Source: Stomatobaculum longum (GTDB taxonomy: Bacteria; Bacillota; Clostridia; Lachnospirales; Lachnospiraceae). Taken from it: a DNA stretch of 64,000 bases. Below, one piece after another: positions 34,321-41,994 of this stretch (its first letter is position 1; each line of letters opens with the position of its first letter). The DNA lies in NCBI GenBank assembly GCA_000242235.1, contig JH590864.1, positions 216,610 to 280,609 of the forward strand, in the 5' to 3' direction. The notes below the pieces were generated by a model. The model searched no databases. It saw only the letters and a program-made list of their open reading frames with translations, and was not told the origin of the DNA. A program made the translations under genes and the position numbers.

Positions 34321-34994
34321 TCAACTGCCTCCGTGAGCACATAGCCCTCGCCGATACGGTTGGTAACCGGGTCGTAGCCGAGCGCAGCGCGCAGTTTTTT
34401 GCGGAGCGTCGAGATGTGAACGCGGATTGAGTTACTGAAGCGGTCCGCATTGCTGTCCCAGACGTGGTCCAGTAATTCCTCCTGACTGACCGGACGCCCC
34501 CGGTGGAGTAGGAGATACTCGAGGACACCGAGTTCTTTTTTGGTGAGAGAGAGCAACTGTCCGTCCGCGCTGACACGCCTTGCCTTCGTGTCGAAGGAGA
34601 GTTTTCCGAGGCAAAGCAGTACATCCTGCTGGGTAAACTGCCTGAGGGTAAGGCTCCGTATCCTGGCTTCGAGTTCGGCTAAGTGAAAAGGCTTCGCAAG
34701 GTAGTCATTTGCCCCGGCATCCAGTCCCGCAACTTTGTCGCTGACTTCGCTCCGCGCGGAGAGAATCAGGACGCGAGTGTCCCGGTCGTGCGTACGGAGC
34801 GTTCTGAGTACGGTCATGCCGTCCGTGCCCGGTAAGTTCAGGTCGAGGACGATGAGATCAAAGCGCTCGCTCTCGAGTAGAGAGAGCGCTTCGTCCCCGT
34901 CAAAACAAAAATCCACGCTGTAGGCAAGGCGGCGAAGACTCCGGACTATGGTCTCACAGAGAGCGCGCTCATCCTCAACGACTAAGATATGCAT
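34317..34994 (-). CDS. OmpR-family response regulator
   Basis: 225 residues: receiver domain with phospho-acceptor Asp51 (FDLIVLDLNLPG), acidic pair E7-D8 and the conserved lysine in DYLAKPF, then a winged-helix domain ending NRIGEGYVLTEA. It would be phosphorylated by the downstream kinase and bind DNA as a dimer. The gene starts 168 bp from the divergent CXXC gene. The region between carries TTAAG/CTTAA half-sites (see 35090-35109) that are plausible binding sites for it. Confidence 0.94.
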   Translation of the reverse strand: MHILVVEDERALCETIVRSLRRLAYSVDFCFDGDEALSLLESERFDLIVLDLNLPGTDGMTVLRTLRTHDRDTRVLILSARSEVSDKVAGLDAGANDYLAKPFHLAELEARIRSLTLRQFTQQDVLLCLGKLSFDTKARRVSADGQLLSLTKKELGVLEYLLLHRGRPVSQEELLDHVWDSNADRFSNSIRVHISTLRKKLRAALGYDPVTNRIGEGYVLTEAVE

Positions 34995-35089
34995 AAGAAA
35001 TCCTCCCTCCGTATTTATGGGTTCAAATTCAAGGATGCAGCTTCAATGGAAGTCTTCTTAAGTTGTATCATAAGCCGGCATAAAATCCG

Positions 35090-35109
35090 CGTTAAGTTTT
35101 CTCTTAACG
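35090..35109 (+). promoter_or_regulatory. Inverted repeat in the divergent two-component/redox intergenic region
   Basis: CGTTAAG (35090-35096) and CTTAACG (35103-35109) form a perfect 7-bp inverted repeat. A further CTTAAG occurs near 35057. Position between a regulator gene and the opposite redox genes makes it an operator candidate. Confidence 0.45.
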
Positions 35110-35162
35110 GAGATTTTACACGCCCCGCGCTAAAATGGGGACAAATGAAAGGAGGAATTGCG

Positions 35163-35309
35163 GTGAAGCTCTCAAAGAAAACGATGCTGCAAGCGGTTTT
35201 ATTGCTCTCTTCGGTCGCAATGATAGGCTTCGGTGCCTGGCGCGGGGAGGCAGATACCGTGCTGAGTAAGGCGATACGACTCTGTCTGGAGTGTGTCGGC
35301 ATTGGATAG
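35163..35309 (+). CDS. CXXC-motif micropeptide (CD1871A-like), 48 residues
   Basis: The GTG start at 35163 is preceded by AAAGGAGG at ideal spacing. The peptide has one hydrophobic helix (about residues 8-25), then GAWRGEADTVLSKAIRLCLE and a final CVGIG; the two cysteines form CLEC. This matches my recollection of the small 'CD1871A family CXXC motif-containing' proteins of Clostridia, whose function is unknown. It overlaps the start of the next gene, an Fe-S membrane protein. A membrane-tethered thiol pair beside a ferredoxin-like protein and a thioredoxin-like lipoprotein suggests a role in electron or disulfide transfer (inference). Confidence 0.75.
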   Translation: MKLSKKTMLQAVLLLSSVAMIGFGAWRGEADTVLSKAIRLCLECVGIG

Positions 35310-36180
35310 AAAATGGATTCAGGCGGCCGCCGCTTTGCTCACCAACATTCATCTGCCGAACTTTTTGAAGGGGAGTATCTATCAGGGCAAGGGAAAACTC
35401 GCCTGTGCGCCCGGTCTCAACTGCTATTCCTGTCCCGCGGCTTCGGGTTCCTGTCCGATCGGGGCGTTTCAGGCGGTCGTCGGGAGTTCCAAGTTCAGCT
35501 TTTCCTACTATGTGACCGGCATCCTGATATTTTTCGGCGTTCTCCTGGGGCGCTTTGTCTGCGGCTTTCTCTGCCCCTTCGGCTGGTTTCAGGAGCTGCT
35601 TAATAAGCTACCGGGAAAAAAGCTGTCGACCAAGAACTTGCGCCCCTTGACCTTCCTCAAATACGCGGTGCTGCTTCTTATGGTGATGATTCTCCCCGCA
35701 TTTGCGGTCAATGATCTCGGCATGGGAGAACCCTTTTTCTGCAAGTACCTCTGCCCGCAGGGCGTCTTGGAAGGCGCGATACCGCTCTCCGTCGTGAACA
35801 CGGGGATACGCGCGGCGCTCGGCAAACTCTTTGCCTGGAAATTCGGCATTTTGATCACGTTTATCTTGCTGAGCGTGTTCATCTACCGCCCCTTCTGTAA
35901 GTGGATATGTCCGCTCGGCGCTTTTTATGCCTTGCTCAACAAAGTCTCGTTGGTCGGTATGCGGGTGGATGAAAGTCGCTGCATTTCCTGCGGGAAATGT
36001 GCGCGTGCCTGCAAGATGGATGTCGATGTGACCAAGACGCCGGACCACAGTGAGTGCATACGCTGCGGCATGTGTGTGGACGCCTGCCCGACCAAGGCAG
36101 TGCATTTCCGCTGCGGCTTCGGGGCCGGAAAAACGATCGAAAATAAAAAAATGAAAATCAAACGGGAGGAAGCAAAATGA
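35302..36180 (+). CDS. NapH-like membrane ferredoxin (polyferredoxin) protein
   Basis: About 292 residues. Some five membrane helices are interleaved with conserved cysteine motifs at the membrane face (CGFLCPFGWFQELL, CKYLCPQGVLEGA, CKWICPLGAFYALL). Two C-terminal 4Fe-4S ferredoxin motifs follow: CISCGKCARACKMDV and CIRCGMCVDACPTKAV. NapH/CcoG/RsxB-like proteins of this type pass electrons across or along the membrane. GTG 35293 has no usable RBS, whereas TTG 35302 has GGAG 10 nt upstream, so I prefer the latter. It overlaps the CXXC gene and is coupled by ATGA to the TlpA-like gene. The three are one transcript. Confidence 0.85.
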   Translation: MDRKWIQAAAALLTNIHLPNFLKGSIYQGKGKLACAPGLNCYSCPAASGSCPIGAFQAVVGSSKFSFSYYVTGILIFFGVLLGRFVCGFLCPFGWFQELLNKLPGKKLSTKNLRPLTFLKYAVLLLMVMILPAFAVNDLGMGEPFFCKYLCPQGVLEGAIPLSVVNTGIRAALGKLFAWKFGILITFILLSVFIYRPFCKWICPLGAFYALLNKVSLVGMRVDESRCISCGKCARACKMDVDVTKTPDHSECIRCGMCVDACPTKAVHFRCGFGAGKTIENKKMKIKREEAK

Positions 36181-37187
36181 AAAAGACAAAACTGTTGACC
36201 GGAATCGCACTCGCACTGACCATGGGGAGTCTGGTTGCCTGCGGCGGCAAGGAGACAAAGGCGGCGGGGACAAGCAAGGCCGAAACCAGCGCGGCTGTCT
36301 CGGCGAGCGGCAGTCTGGACGGCACGGCGAGCACGGATCTCGACACGCTCTTAAACCTGGAGATCGATAACACCGAGGCAGCCATGGCCCTGCACCAAAA
36401 GCTCACGGAGGCAGAGACCGCTATACTCACGGAGAATCGGGCGCTCTGGGAAAAGGTATTTCTCGCGGCGGATAAGGGCTCGACGATGATTGAGGACGGC
36501 AGCAACTACGGGGATTTCCTCTTAAAGACCATCGAGGACGCAAAGGGGCAGTTCAGCGAAGAGGAACTGAAAACCCTGCGCGAGGGCGCGGAGAAGATTC
36601 AAAAGATTGAGGGAAAGCTTACCATCCTGGAGCAGAAGTATCCGGAGAGCGGCGCGAAGCCGGATGGCGGCAATAGCGCTGTTCCGGCGGAAAACGGTAA
36701 GCCTGTATCCGAGAGTTCCCTCGGCAGCTTTCCAGCGTTTGAGGGCAAGGATTTAGACGGCAATGCAGTGAAGAGCAGCGAGCTCTTCGGCGGAAATACC
36801 GTGACGGTCGTAAACTTCTGGTTTACAAGTTGCAGACCCTGCGTGGAAGAACTCTCGGCGCTGGATGCGCTGAACAAGCAGCTCGCGGAAAAAGGCGGCG
36901 CCGTGGTCGGCATCAACAGCTTTACGCTGGACGGCGATGCGGCGGCGATTGCGGAGGCAAAAGATGTGCTTGCGAAAAAGGGCGCGAGCTACCGAAACCT
37001 TCGCTTTGATGCGAACACGGACGCGGGGAAGTTTGCGATGGGCATTTACTCTTTCCCGACCAGCTATGTCGTTGACCAAAAGGGGAATATAGTCGGGGAG
37101 CCCATTGTCGGTGCAATTACGGAGAAAAAGCAGGCAGAGCGCCTCAATCAGCTGATTGAGAAGGCGCTCGCAAACAGCAAGAAGTAA
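36177..37187 (+). CDS. TlpA-like thiol-disulfide oxidoreductase lipoprotein
   Basis: 336 residues. Lipobox LVAC near residue 21 and a KETKA-type linker lead into an alpha-helical region (about 60-160) of unknown fold. A thioredoxin-fold domain (about 180-330) has active site WFTSCRPC (Cys219, Cys222) and the cis-proline region FPTSYVVD. It is therefore an outer-face thiol/disulfide protein. As the ferredoxin-like membrane protein is encoded just upstream with ATGA overlap, it is a likely electron acceptor for extracytoplasmic disulfide or peroxide reduction. The substrate is unknown. Confidence 0.88.
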   Translation: MKKTKLLTGIALALTMGSLVACGGKETKAAGTSKAETSAAVSASGSLDGTASTDLDTLLNLEIDNTEAAMALHQKLTEAETAILTENRALWEKVFLAADKGSTMIEDGSNYGDFLLKTIEDAKGQFSEEELKTLREGAEKIQKIEGKLTILEQKYPESGAKPDGGNSAVPAENGKPVSESSLGSFPAFEGKDLDGNAVKSSELFGGNTVTVVNFWFTSCRPCVEELSALDALNKQLAEKGGAVVGINSFTLDGDAAAIAEAKDVLAKKGASYRNLRFDANTDAGKFAMGIYSFPTSYVVDQKGNIVGEPIVGAITEKKQAERLNQLIEKALANSKK

Positions 37188-37254
37188 GAAATAATGGTAT
37201 AATCCTGTTGACGCGGTTTCTTAGCGGAATTTGGGAAAACGAGGTTACTGTGCA

Positions 37255-38280
37255 ATGGGCTTTTATATCGGTGCGCTGTTGTTTGTCGGAATGACACTGG
37301 TTTGCGCCTTTATGGTGCCGGTCGTGTATATTACGCTTCGAAATGCCGTCATGGCGGAGAGAGAAGTGCCGGACTGGGTTTACAAGCTCGGACACGCGGT
37401 ACACGGTCGCGGCACGGATCACTATGAGGACTTGACAACGCCCGAGGCGCTCAGGGAGGCGAGACTCTTCCTGTTCGGTATCCTGCTCAGCAATCTCCTG
37501 GTCATTGCCTACAAGTACCACAGCGGACTTAATCTCTATGCGGCCGGTTATTTTGCGCTGCGCGCGGAATTTGGGATTGTCCTCGTGATGCGCATTCTCG
37601 TGGTGCAGGGAAAAAATCTTTGGTGGCTGTTTCATCGCCATGAAGAGATACATTACTATTCTGCTTCCATGGCAGTCTGGGGCACGGCATTTTTTACCTC
37701 CTTTCTCCTCATGCTAACGGTTAGCATAACGGGAGTTCCGGCGCCGCCGCTTCGGGTACAGATTGCGGAGAGCACACTGACGCCCGGTTTGAGCCGCGGA
37801 AGGGATTTGCTGGCCGAGGGATTTTCGCTCGACGGAAACAGCGCCGATACGGAGGTGGAATACGCGGAGATCAAGGGGGTCTATGATTATAAAGCGCTCA
37901 CGATGGAACTTCGGCGGGACGGAAAGCGCTACGGCAGGGTCAGGCTGGTGCCAGACGGAAAGCAGCAGGCCAAGCTGAAAGACTGCGTGCTGGTTTCCTG
38001 CTATTTCACGCCGGAAGACGAGGGCTTTTCGGAGGTCGCCGTGCAGGGCAAAAAGATAGCGGAACTGAAGGCGCAGGATTTTCAAAAACAGCCCCCCGCA
38101 GAGCTGTTTGCGATTGAGGCGCCGGAAGTGAAAGAATCGGTGCAAGCGGATTTTGTGTTCCTGCGGCTGCAGACCGAACCCTACACACTCTTTACGAGCT
38201 ATGTGTTTGAAGGCAGCTTTACCATGGAGGGAGAGCCGCTCCGCTATAAGGTTCATGCGGATCACACGCTTTGGGAGTAA
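37255..38280 (+). CDS. Hypothetical membrane protein with soluble C-terminal domain
   Basis: About 341 residues, family not recognised. Three or four hydrophobic segments (residues ~3-27, 79-97, 103-124 and 143-167) are followed by a hydrophilic domain of about 180 residues with beta-rich character and no cofactor motif. The ATG at 37255 is preferred (GAGG 11 nt upstream) over TTG 37231. A TATAAT at 37198-37203 may be its own -10 box. It lies 67 bp after the TlpA-like gene on the same strand, so it may belong to that redox cluster, but nothing in its sequence is redox-specific. A terminator follows. Confidence 0.65.
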   Translation: MGFYIGALLFVGMTLVCAFMVPVVYITLRNAVMAEREVPDWVYKLGHAVHGRGTDHYEDLTTPEALREARLFLFGILLSNLLVIAYKYHSGLNLYAAGYFALRAEFGIVLVMRILVVQGKNLWWLFHRHEEIHYYSASMAVWGTAFFTSFLLMLTVSITGVPAPPLRVQIAESTLTPGLSRGRDLLAEGFSLDGNSADTEVEYAEIKGVYDYKALTMELRRDGKRYGRVRLVPDGKQQAKLKDCVLVSCYFTPEDEGFSEVAVQGKKIAELKAQDFQKQPPAELFAIEAPEVKESVQADFVFLRLQTEPYTLFTSYVFEGSFTMEGEPLRYKVHADHTLWE

Positions 38281-38351
38281 GGGGAAAACAATCCGAAAAC
38301 TGTTCGCGTGACTTTGACTGTGCTTGACAGAGATATACCTATACGTAAGAG

Positions 38352-38386
38352 ACGGATGCTACTCGGAATGGGTGGCATCCGTTTTT
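38352..38386 (+). terminator. Intrinsic terminator before the sigma-factor gene
   Basis: A 13-bp stem (38352-38364 with 38370-38382, two G-U pairs) followed by TTTT. Confidence 0.85.
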
Positions 38387-38489
38387 CAACCAAACAATCA
38401 AAAACAATTGAAGAAAATAAAATAACGAAAACACTTTGCCTTTCTCAAACGTTATAAGAGTGAAAGCCGAAGAAAGAAAGGAGGAAGCC

Positions 38490-38945
38490 ATGATAGCCGA
38501 GCTGTACAGCTTGCATCGCACTGAGCTTTTGAAATACTGCTGTATGATATGCGGCAATGTGAGCGATGCCGAAGATCTGTTACAGGAGACCTTCGTAAAG
38601 GTGCTCTCTTATCAGGACTTTCTCGAAGACCTGGGGGATCGAGAGCGGAAGGCCTGGCTCTATAAGGTCGCGCGCAATTTGTTCTTCGACGCCTGTCGGC
38701 GACGTGCGCTGGAACAAAACAAAATGCCGAGACCCGAGGATGTGGTAGAGGGAGGATTCTCTGATGTAGAAACCGCAATGCTGCTCTCTCTGCTGCCGCC
38801 GGATACGGCGGAACTGTTTCGAAGGCGCTACTTTGAGGGCTACAGTTCGCGGGAACTCGCGGAACTTTATGGGCTTTCGCCCTCCGGGGTGCGTGCGGCC
38901 CTCAGTCGGGCCAGAAAAGAGTTGCGGGAAAGCTTGAAAACATAG
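38490..38945 (+). CDS. ECF-like sigma-70 family RNA polymerase sigma factor
   Basis: 151 residues. Region 2 (about 5-75) has NVSDAEDLLQETFVKVLSY and AWLYKVARNLFFDACRRR, which recognise the -10. Region 4 (about 95-150) ends in the helix-turn-helix GYSSRELAELYGLSPSGVRA, which recognises the -35. No region 3 or 1. ATG 38490 follows AAAGGAGGAA at good spacing; longer readings upstream lack an RBS. No anti-sigma factor of the usual membrane type is adjacent. Instead the next gene, 15 bp downstream, encodes an unrecognised soluble protein that may control it. Confidence 0.88.
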   Translation: MIAELYSLHRTELLKYCCMICGNVSDAEDLLQETFVKVLSYQDFLEDLGDRERKAWLYKVARNLFFDACRRRALEQNKMPRPEDVVEGGFSDVETAMLLSLLPPDTAELFRRRYFEGYSSRELAELYGLSPSGVRAALSRARKELRESLKT

Positions 38946-38960
38946 AAGGAGGAAGCTCTT

Positions 38961-40169
38961 ATGAAAAAGAATCAAGTAATCAACGCGGTTTGTTGTGATG
39001 CGAGACGGGTGACGGAAGAGAGTTTCAGCGGCTATGAGAATATCTCGATTAATGCGGCAATTCTGATTGCGGGAGAGAGCGCACGGGCGCTGTTGAATCG
39101 CTACTGCGTGAGTCTTAATGTGGCAAACAGTTTGAATCTTCCGGACAATGAGAAACTGGAGGTACAGTTTGTAAACGGAAGAGGGGAACTAAACGCCGAG
39201 ACGGACGGAACCGGGAAGGTTCTCGTGGTCAACGGACGACTCACGCTTCGAAACGGCAGTCTGGACGCGGCAAAGCGCTATCATCGCATTTTGGTGAACG
39301 GCAAGCTTTTAATGCCGAAGAGCTATGAGGGCTGCCTCACAAATTTGCAGGTGAACGGAAAGACCGACTATTACCCGGAGGGAGCAAGTATCTTAAAAGC
39401 GGATACGGAAATCGACGCTCTCTTTATTCGGAGAGCACAAAAGGCGAGTTACTATTGCAGCGGAACACTCTATCTTTTGGACCCTGCAATTGATACGGAA
39501 GCGGTACTTTCCAAGGGAATACAATTTGCGGCAAAGAAAATCGTAATCACCGATAGCCTACTCGAAAAGCTGCTTCCCTGTATCGACGAAGAGACGGAAC
39601 TCTGCCGGGTACCGGACGGCACAAGGCATATTGCGGATATCGAAGAGCTGACAGTGAAGCTTGTTCGAAAGTATGGTCCCAAACTCTGTGTCAGCGGGGA
39701 TATCTTTATTCGCGATGCCGAGGCGCTTGCCGAGCTCAGCTACCTGTCGGTCGAGGGGACGGTTCGTGTTGCAAAGGAGCTGGAAGCTGCTTTTGATGAG
39801 CTCGATGCGATTTATCGGGAGCTTAGCATTGTCGACACAGAACTCGGTTATATTGCGGATCGCCCCGTACTTGGCATCAGTGCGGATATCCTGAAGCGTT
39901 ATCCGAAGGGACTTCGAGTAAAAGACTGCGCAAAGATTAAGCTCGATGCGAATTTAAGTCCGGAGACTATTTTGGAAAAACTGAAAATTTCGGACTGCGC
40001 CATGGTGAAGTGTACGAAAGAACAGGCCGATGCTGTTCGCATGGTTGCAGAGGATGTAGCTATGATTGTGACCGCGGACAGTGAAGAAACGGAGGAAGGT
40101 GGCCTGAACGCCTTTCTCGGCAGTCTACGGGACAGTCACGTCATCAATGCGGTCGAATACAAGCTGTGA
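38961..40169 (+). CDS. Unrecognised repeat-rich protein paired with the sigma factor
   Basis: 402 residues, no signal peptide or membrane helix, family not recognised. Short beta-strand-like units recur about every 20-45 residues: VLVVNGRLTLRN, RILVNGKLLMP, LQVNGKTDYYP, TLYLLDP, LCVSGDIFIRD, LSVEGTVRV, LRVKDCAKIKLD and LKISDCAMVK. This pattern suggests a beta-solenoid or bactofilin-like scaffold. The N-terminus (QVINAVCCDARRV) and C-terminus (HVINAVEYKL) share VINAV. RBS AAGGAGGAA. It follows the sigma gene by 15 bp, so the two are co-transcribed. An anti-sigma, effector or scaffold role is possible; I cannot choose. Confidence 0.7.
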   Translation: MKKNQVINAVCCDARRVTEESFSGYENISINAAILIAGESARALLNRYCVSLNVANSLNLPDNEKLEVQFVNGRGELNAETDGTGKVLVVNGRLTLRNGSLDAAKRYHRILVNGKLLMPKSYEGCLTNLQVNGKTDYYPEGASILKADTEIDALFIRRAQKASYYCSGTLYLLDPAIDTEAVLSKGIQFAAKKIVITDSLLEKLLPCIDEETELCRVPDGTRHIADIEELTVKLVRKYGPKLCVSGDIFIRDAEALAELSYLSVEGTVRVAKELEAAFDELDAIYRELSIVDTELGYIADRPVLGISADILKRYPKGLRVKDCAKIKLDANLSPETILEKLKISDCAMVKCTKEQADAVRMVAEDVAMIVTADSEETEEGGLNAFLGSLRDSHVINAVEYKL

Positions 40170-40262
40170 GGCCCTGCGTTACTTATTTTCGGAAATAAAA
40201 GTCATCTGTCGTATTGTCTAAAATCAGGGACAAGAATACTTAAATTTCGGCAAATGCATAAG

Positions 40263-40292
40263 TTGACGGAGAATGAAACGAACTGCTAGTAT
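40263..40292 (+). promoter_or_regulatory. Sigma-A promoter of the SemiSWEET gene
   Basis: TTGACG (40263-40268), 18 bp, TAGTAT (40287-40292). Transcription would start near 40299, giving a leader of about 60 nt. Confidence 0.65.
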
Positions 40293-40297
40293 CTAAG

Positions 40298-40349
40298 ACA
40301 CAAGTTACTGTGTTGCGCGCTTGATGAGCGCGGTTTCCTGCCGCGGCAG
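40298..40349 (+). ncRNA. Structured 5' leader of the SemiSWEET mRNA (three hairpins)
   Basis: Three consecutive small hairpins fill the leader: ACACA/TGTGT (40298-40313), CGCGCT/AGCGCG (40316-40332) and the palindrome CTGCCGCGGCAG (40338-40349). The ribosome binding site AAAGGA follows directly. It could be a regulatory or stabilising leader; no known riboswitch is recognised. Confidence 0.4.
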
Positions 40350-40361
40350 AGAAAGGATACT

Positions 40362-40622
40362 ATGTCACAAAAAGCGTTAACGGCTCTCGGATGGATTGCA
40401 ACCTGTGTCGCCGTCATGATGTATGTCTCCTATATTCCGCAGATTATGAACAATCTGCACGGAATGAAGGGCACACCGATTCAGCCCTTGGTCGCGGCAG
40501 TCAACTGCACGCTCTGGGTCACCTATGCGCTCTTAAAGAAGAACCGCGATTATCCGGTCGCGCTGGCGAATGCGCCGGGCATCGTTTTCGGCCTCATCGC
40601 AGCGATTACGGCAATTATCTGA
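40362..40622 (+). CDS. SemiSWEET sugar transporter
   Basis: 86 residues, three membrane helices: one triple-helix bundle of the SWEET/MtN3 family, which works as a homodimer to move mono- or disaccharides along their gradient. The PQ-loop motif YVSYIPQIMNNL is in helix 1 and the conserved NCTLWVTYALLKK is in helix 2. Length is exactly typical. It has its own promoter and terminator, so it is monocistronic. The sugar is unknown. Confidence 0.92.
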   Translation: MSQKALTALGWIATCVAVMMYVSYIPQIMNNLHGMKGTPIQPLVAAVNCTLWVTYALLKKNRDYPVALANAPGIVFGLIAAITAII

Positions 40623-40636
40623 GCAGAACAACAAAG

Positions 40637-40668
40637 AGTCCTTTGTCACCGGCAAAGGACTTCTTTTT
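40637..40668 (+). terminator. Intrinsic terminator after the SemiSWEET gene
   Basis: AGTCCTTTG (40637-40645) pairs with CAAAGGACT (40653-40661), followed by TCTTTTT. Confidence 0.9.
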
Positions 40669-40679
40669 AAAGTGAAAAA

Positions 40680-40689
40680 TTGTATACAA
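40680..40689 (+). promoter_or_regulatory. TTGTATACAA palindrome upstream of the CDF gene
   Basis: A perfect 10-bp palindrome, 26 bp before the chosen start. Its form resembles GntR-family half-site pairs, but that is only a resemblance. Confidence 0.35.
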
Positions 40690-40715
40690 GAGAGGAAGGA
40701 AACGGGGAAAAGCAC

Positions 40716-41912
40716 ATGCGGGAAAACGAGAGACAAGAGCTGCCGATAGCCGGGGACAAGGGGCAGGCAGCGGCACAAAAAGAAACCGTGAAGACGCCCG
40801 AAGCGAGAAATCAGGGTATTGTAAGAACCAGTGTAATCGGCATCATTGCCAATCTGTTTCTCGTGGTTTTCAAGGGGGCGGTCGGCCTCGCATCCAATTC
40901 CATCGCGATTTTACTCGACGCCGTCAACAACCTGACCGATGCGCTGTCCTCGGTTATCACAATCGTCGGCGCGAGAGCTGCGGCAAAAGAGCCCGACCGG
41001 GAGCATCCGCTCGGACACGGTCGCATTGAATATCTGAGTGCGCTGCTGGTGGCAGCGCTGGTTCTCTATGCGGGCTTAAGTTCGCTCGTCGAGTCGGTCA
41101 AAAAGATGTTGCATCCAGAGACGCCGCAGTACAGTGCGGTCGGTCTTGTCATTATCGCGGTGGCGGTTCTCGTAAAGATTCTGATGGGGCAATATGTAAA
41201 GCACCGGGGGAAACTGCTGAACTCGGATGCGCTGGTCGCCTCGGGTTCCGACGCCTCATTTGATGCCTTGCTCTCGGCGTCTGTGCTCGCGTCCGCTCTC
41301 ATCTTCCTCCGCACCGAAATCTCCCTCGAGGCCTATGTGGGCACCCTGATTTCGGTGATGATCGTGAGAGCCGGATATGGCATGGTATGTGATACCCTCG
41401 ATGAGATTCTCGGCAAGCGCCCGGATACGGAACTTGTCCGGAAGATTCGCGCGCTGATTATGGAGGAACAGGTTGTAATCGGGGCGTATGATCTCTTCAT
41501 CACGGACTACGGCCCGGAGCGGCGCTACGGCGTTGTGCACCTCGAGCTCCCGGACACGATGACCGTCGAAGAGGTCGACGCGCTGACCAGACGCATTCAG
41601 AAGCGCGTCAAAGAGGCGACCGGCATCCGCATCAGCACCATCGGTGTCTATGCCCACAATACCAAAGATCCGGCGGCTGCAGAGATGCGCCATACGATCG
41701 AGCACATTGCGCTCTCGCATGCCTGGATTTTGCAGATCCACGGCTTCTATGCGGAGCCCGCGAAGAAGTATATGCGCTTTGACGCCGTGGTGGACTTCAC
41801 CAAGAGCAGGGCGGATGCGGTCGATGTCTTGCGGCAGGAAATCGAAGCTGCTTACCCGGGGTACCGGGTCGATATCACCCCGGATTCGGATGTTTCTGAC
41901 CTCTCGAGCTGA
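40716..41912 (+). CDS. Cation diffusion facilitator (metal efflux) protein
   Basis: About 398 residues: a charged N-terminal tail (about 35 residues), six membrane helices and a longer than usual cytoplasmic domain. Metal-site residues are DAVNNLTDALSS in helix 2 and HPLGHGRIEYLSALL after helix 3; a SDASFDALLS aspartate pair lies in helix 5. CDFs exchange Zn2+, Fe2+ or Mn2+ for protons. The C-terminal cytoplasmic fold is followed by a second segment of about 90 residues (TIEHIALSHAWILQIHGF) that looks like another copy of the dimerisation domain. The ATG at 40716 is chosen over TTG 40680, which lies in the palindrome. The metal is not assignable. Confidence 0.88.
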   Translation: MRENERQELPIAGDKGQAAAQKETVKTPEARNQGIVRTSVIGIIANLFLVVFKGAVGLASNSIAILLDAVNNLTDALSSVITIVGARAAAKEPDREHPLGHGRIEYLSALLVAALVLYAGLSSLVESVKKMLHPETPQYSAVGLVIIAVAVLVKILMGQYVKHRGKLLNSDALVASGSDASFDALLSASVLASALIFLRTEISLEAYVGTLISVMIVRAGYGMVCDTLDEILGKRPDTELVRKIRALIMEEQVVIGAYDLFITDYGPERRYGVVHLELPDTMTVEEVDALTRRIQKRVKEATGIRISTIGVYAHNTKDPAAAEMRHTIEHIALSHAWILQIHGFYAEPAKKYMRFDAVVDFTKSRADAVDVLRQEIEAAYPGYRVDITPDSDVSDLSS

Positions 41913-41921
41913 GGGAAATAC

Positions 41922-41950
41922 TTGCATATTTTGTATTCTTGGGATAGAAT
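41922..41950 (+). promoter_or_regulatory. Sigma-A promoter upstream of 41995
   Basis: TTGCAT (41922-41927), 17 bp, TAGAAT (41945-41950). Confidence 0.65.
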
Positions 41951-41994
41951 GTAATAAATTCGTAAAGATTATAACCGGAGTCGAGAGGAAGAGC

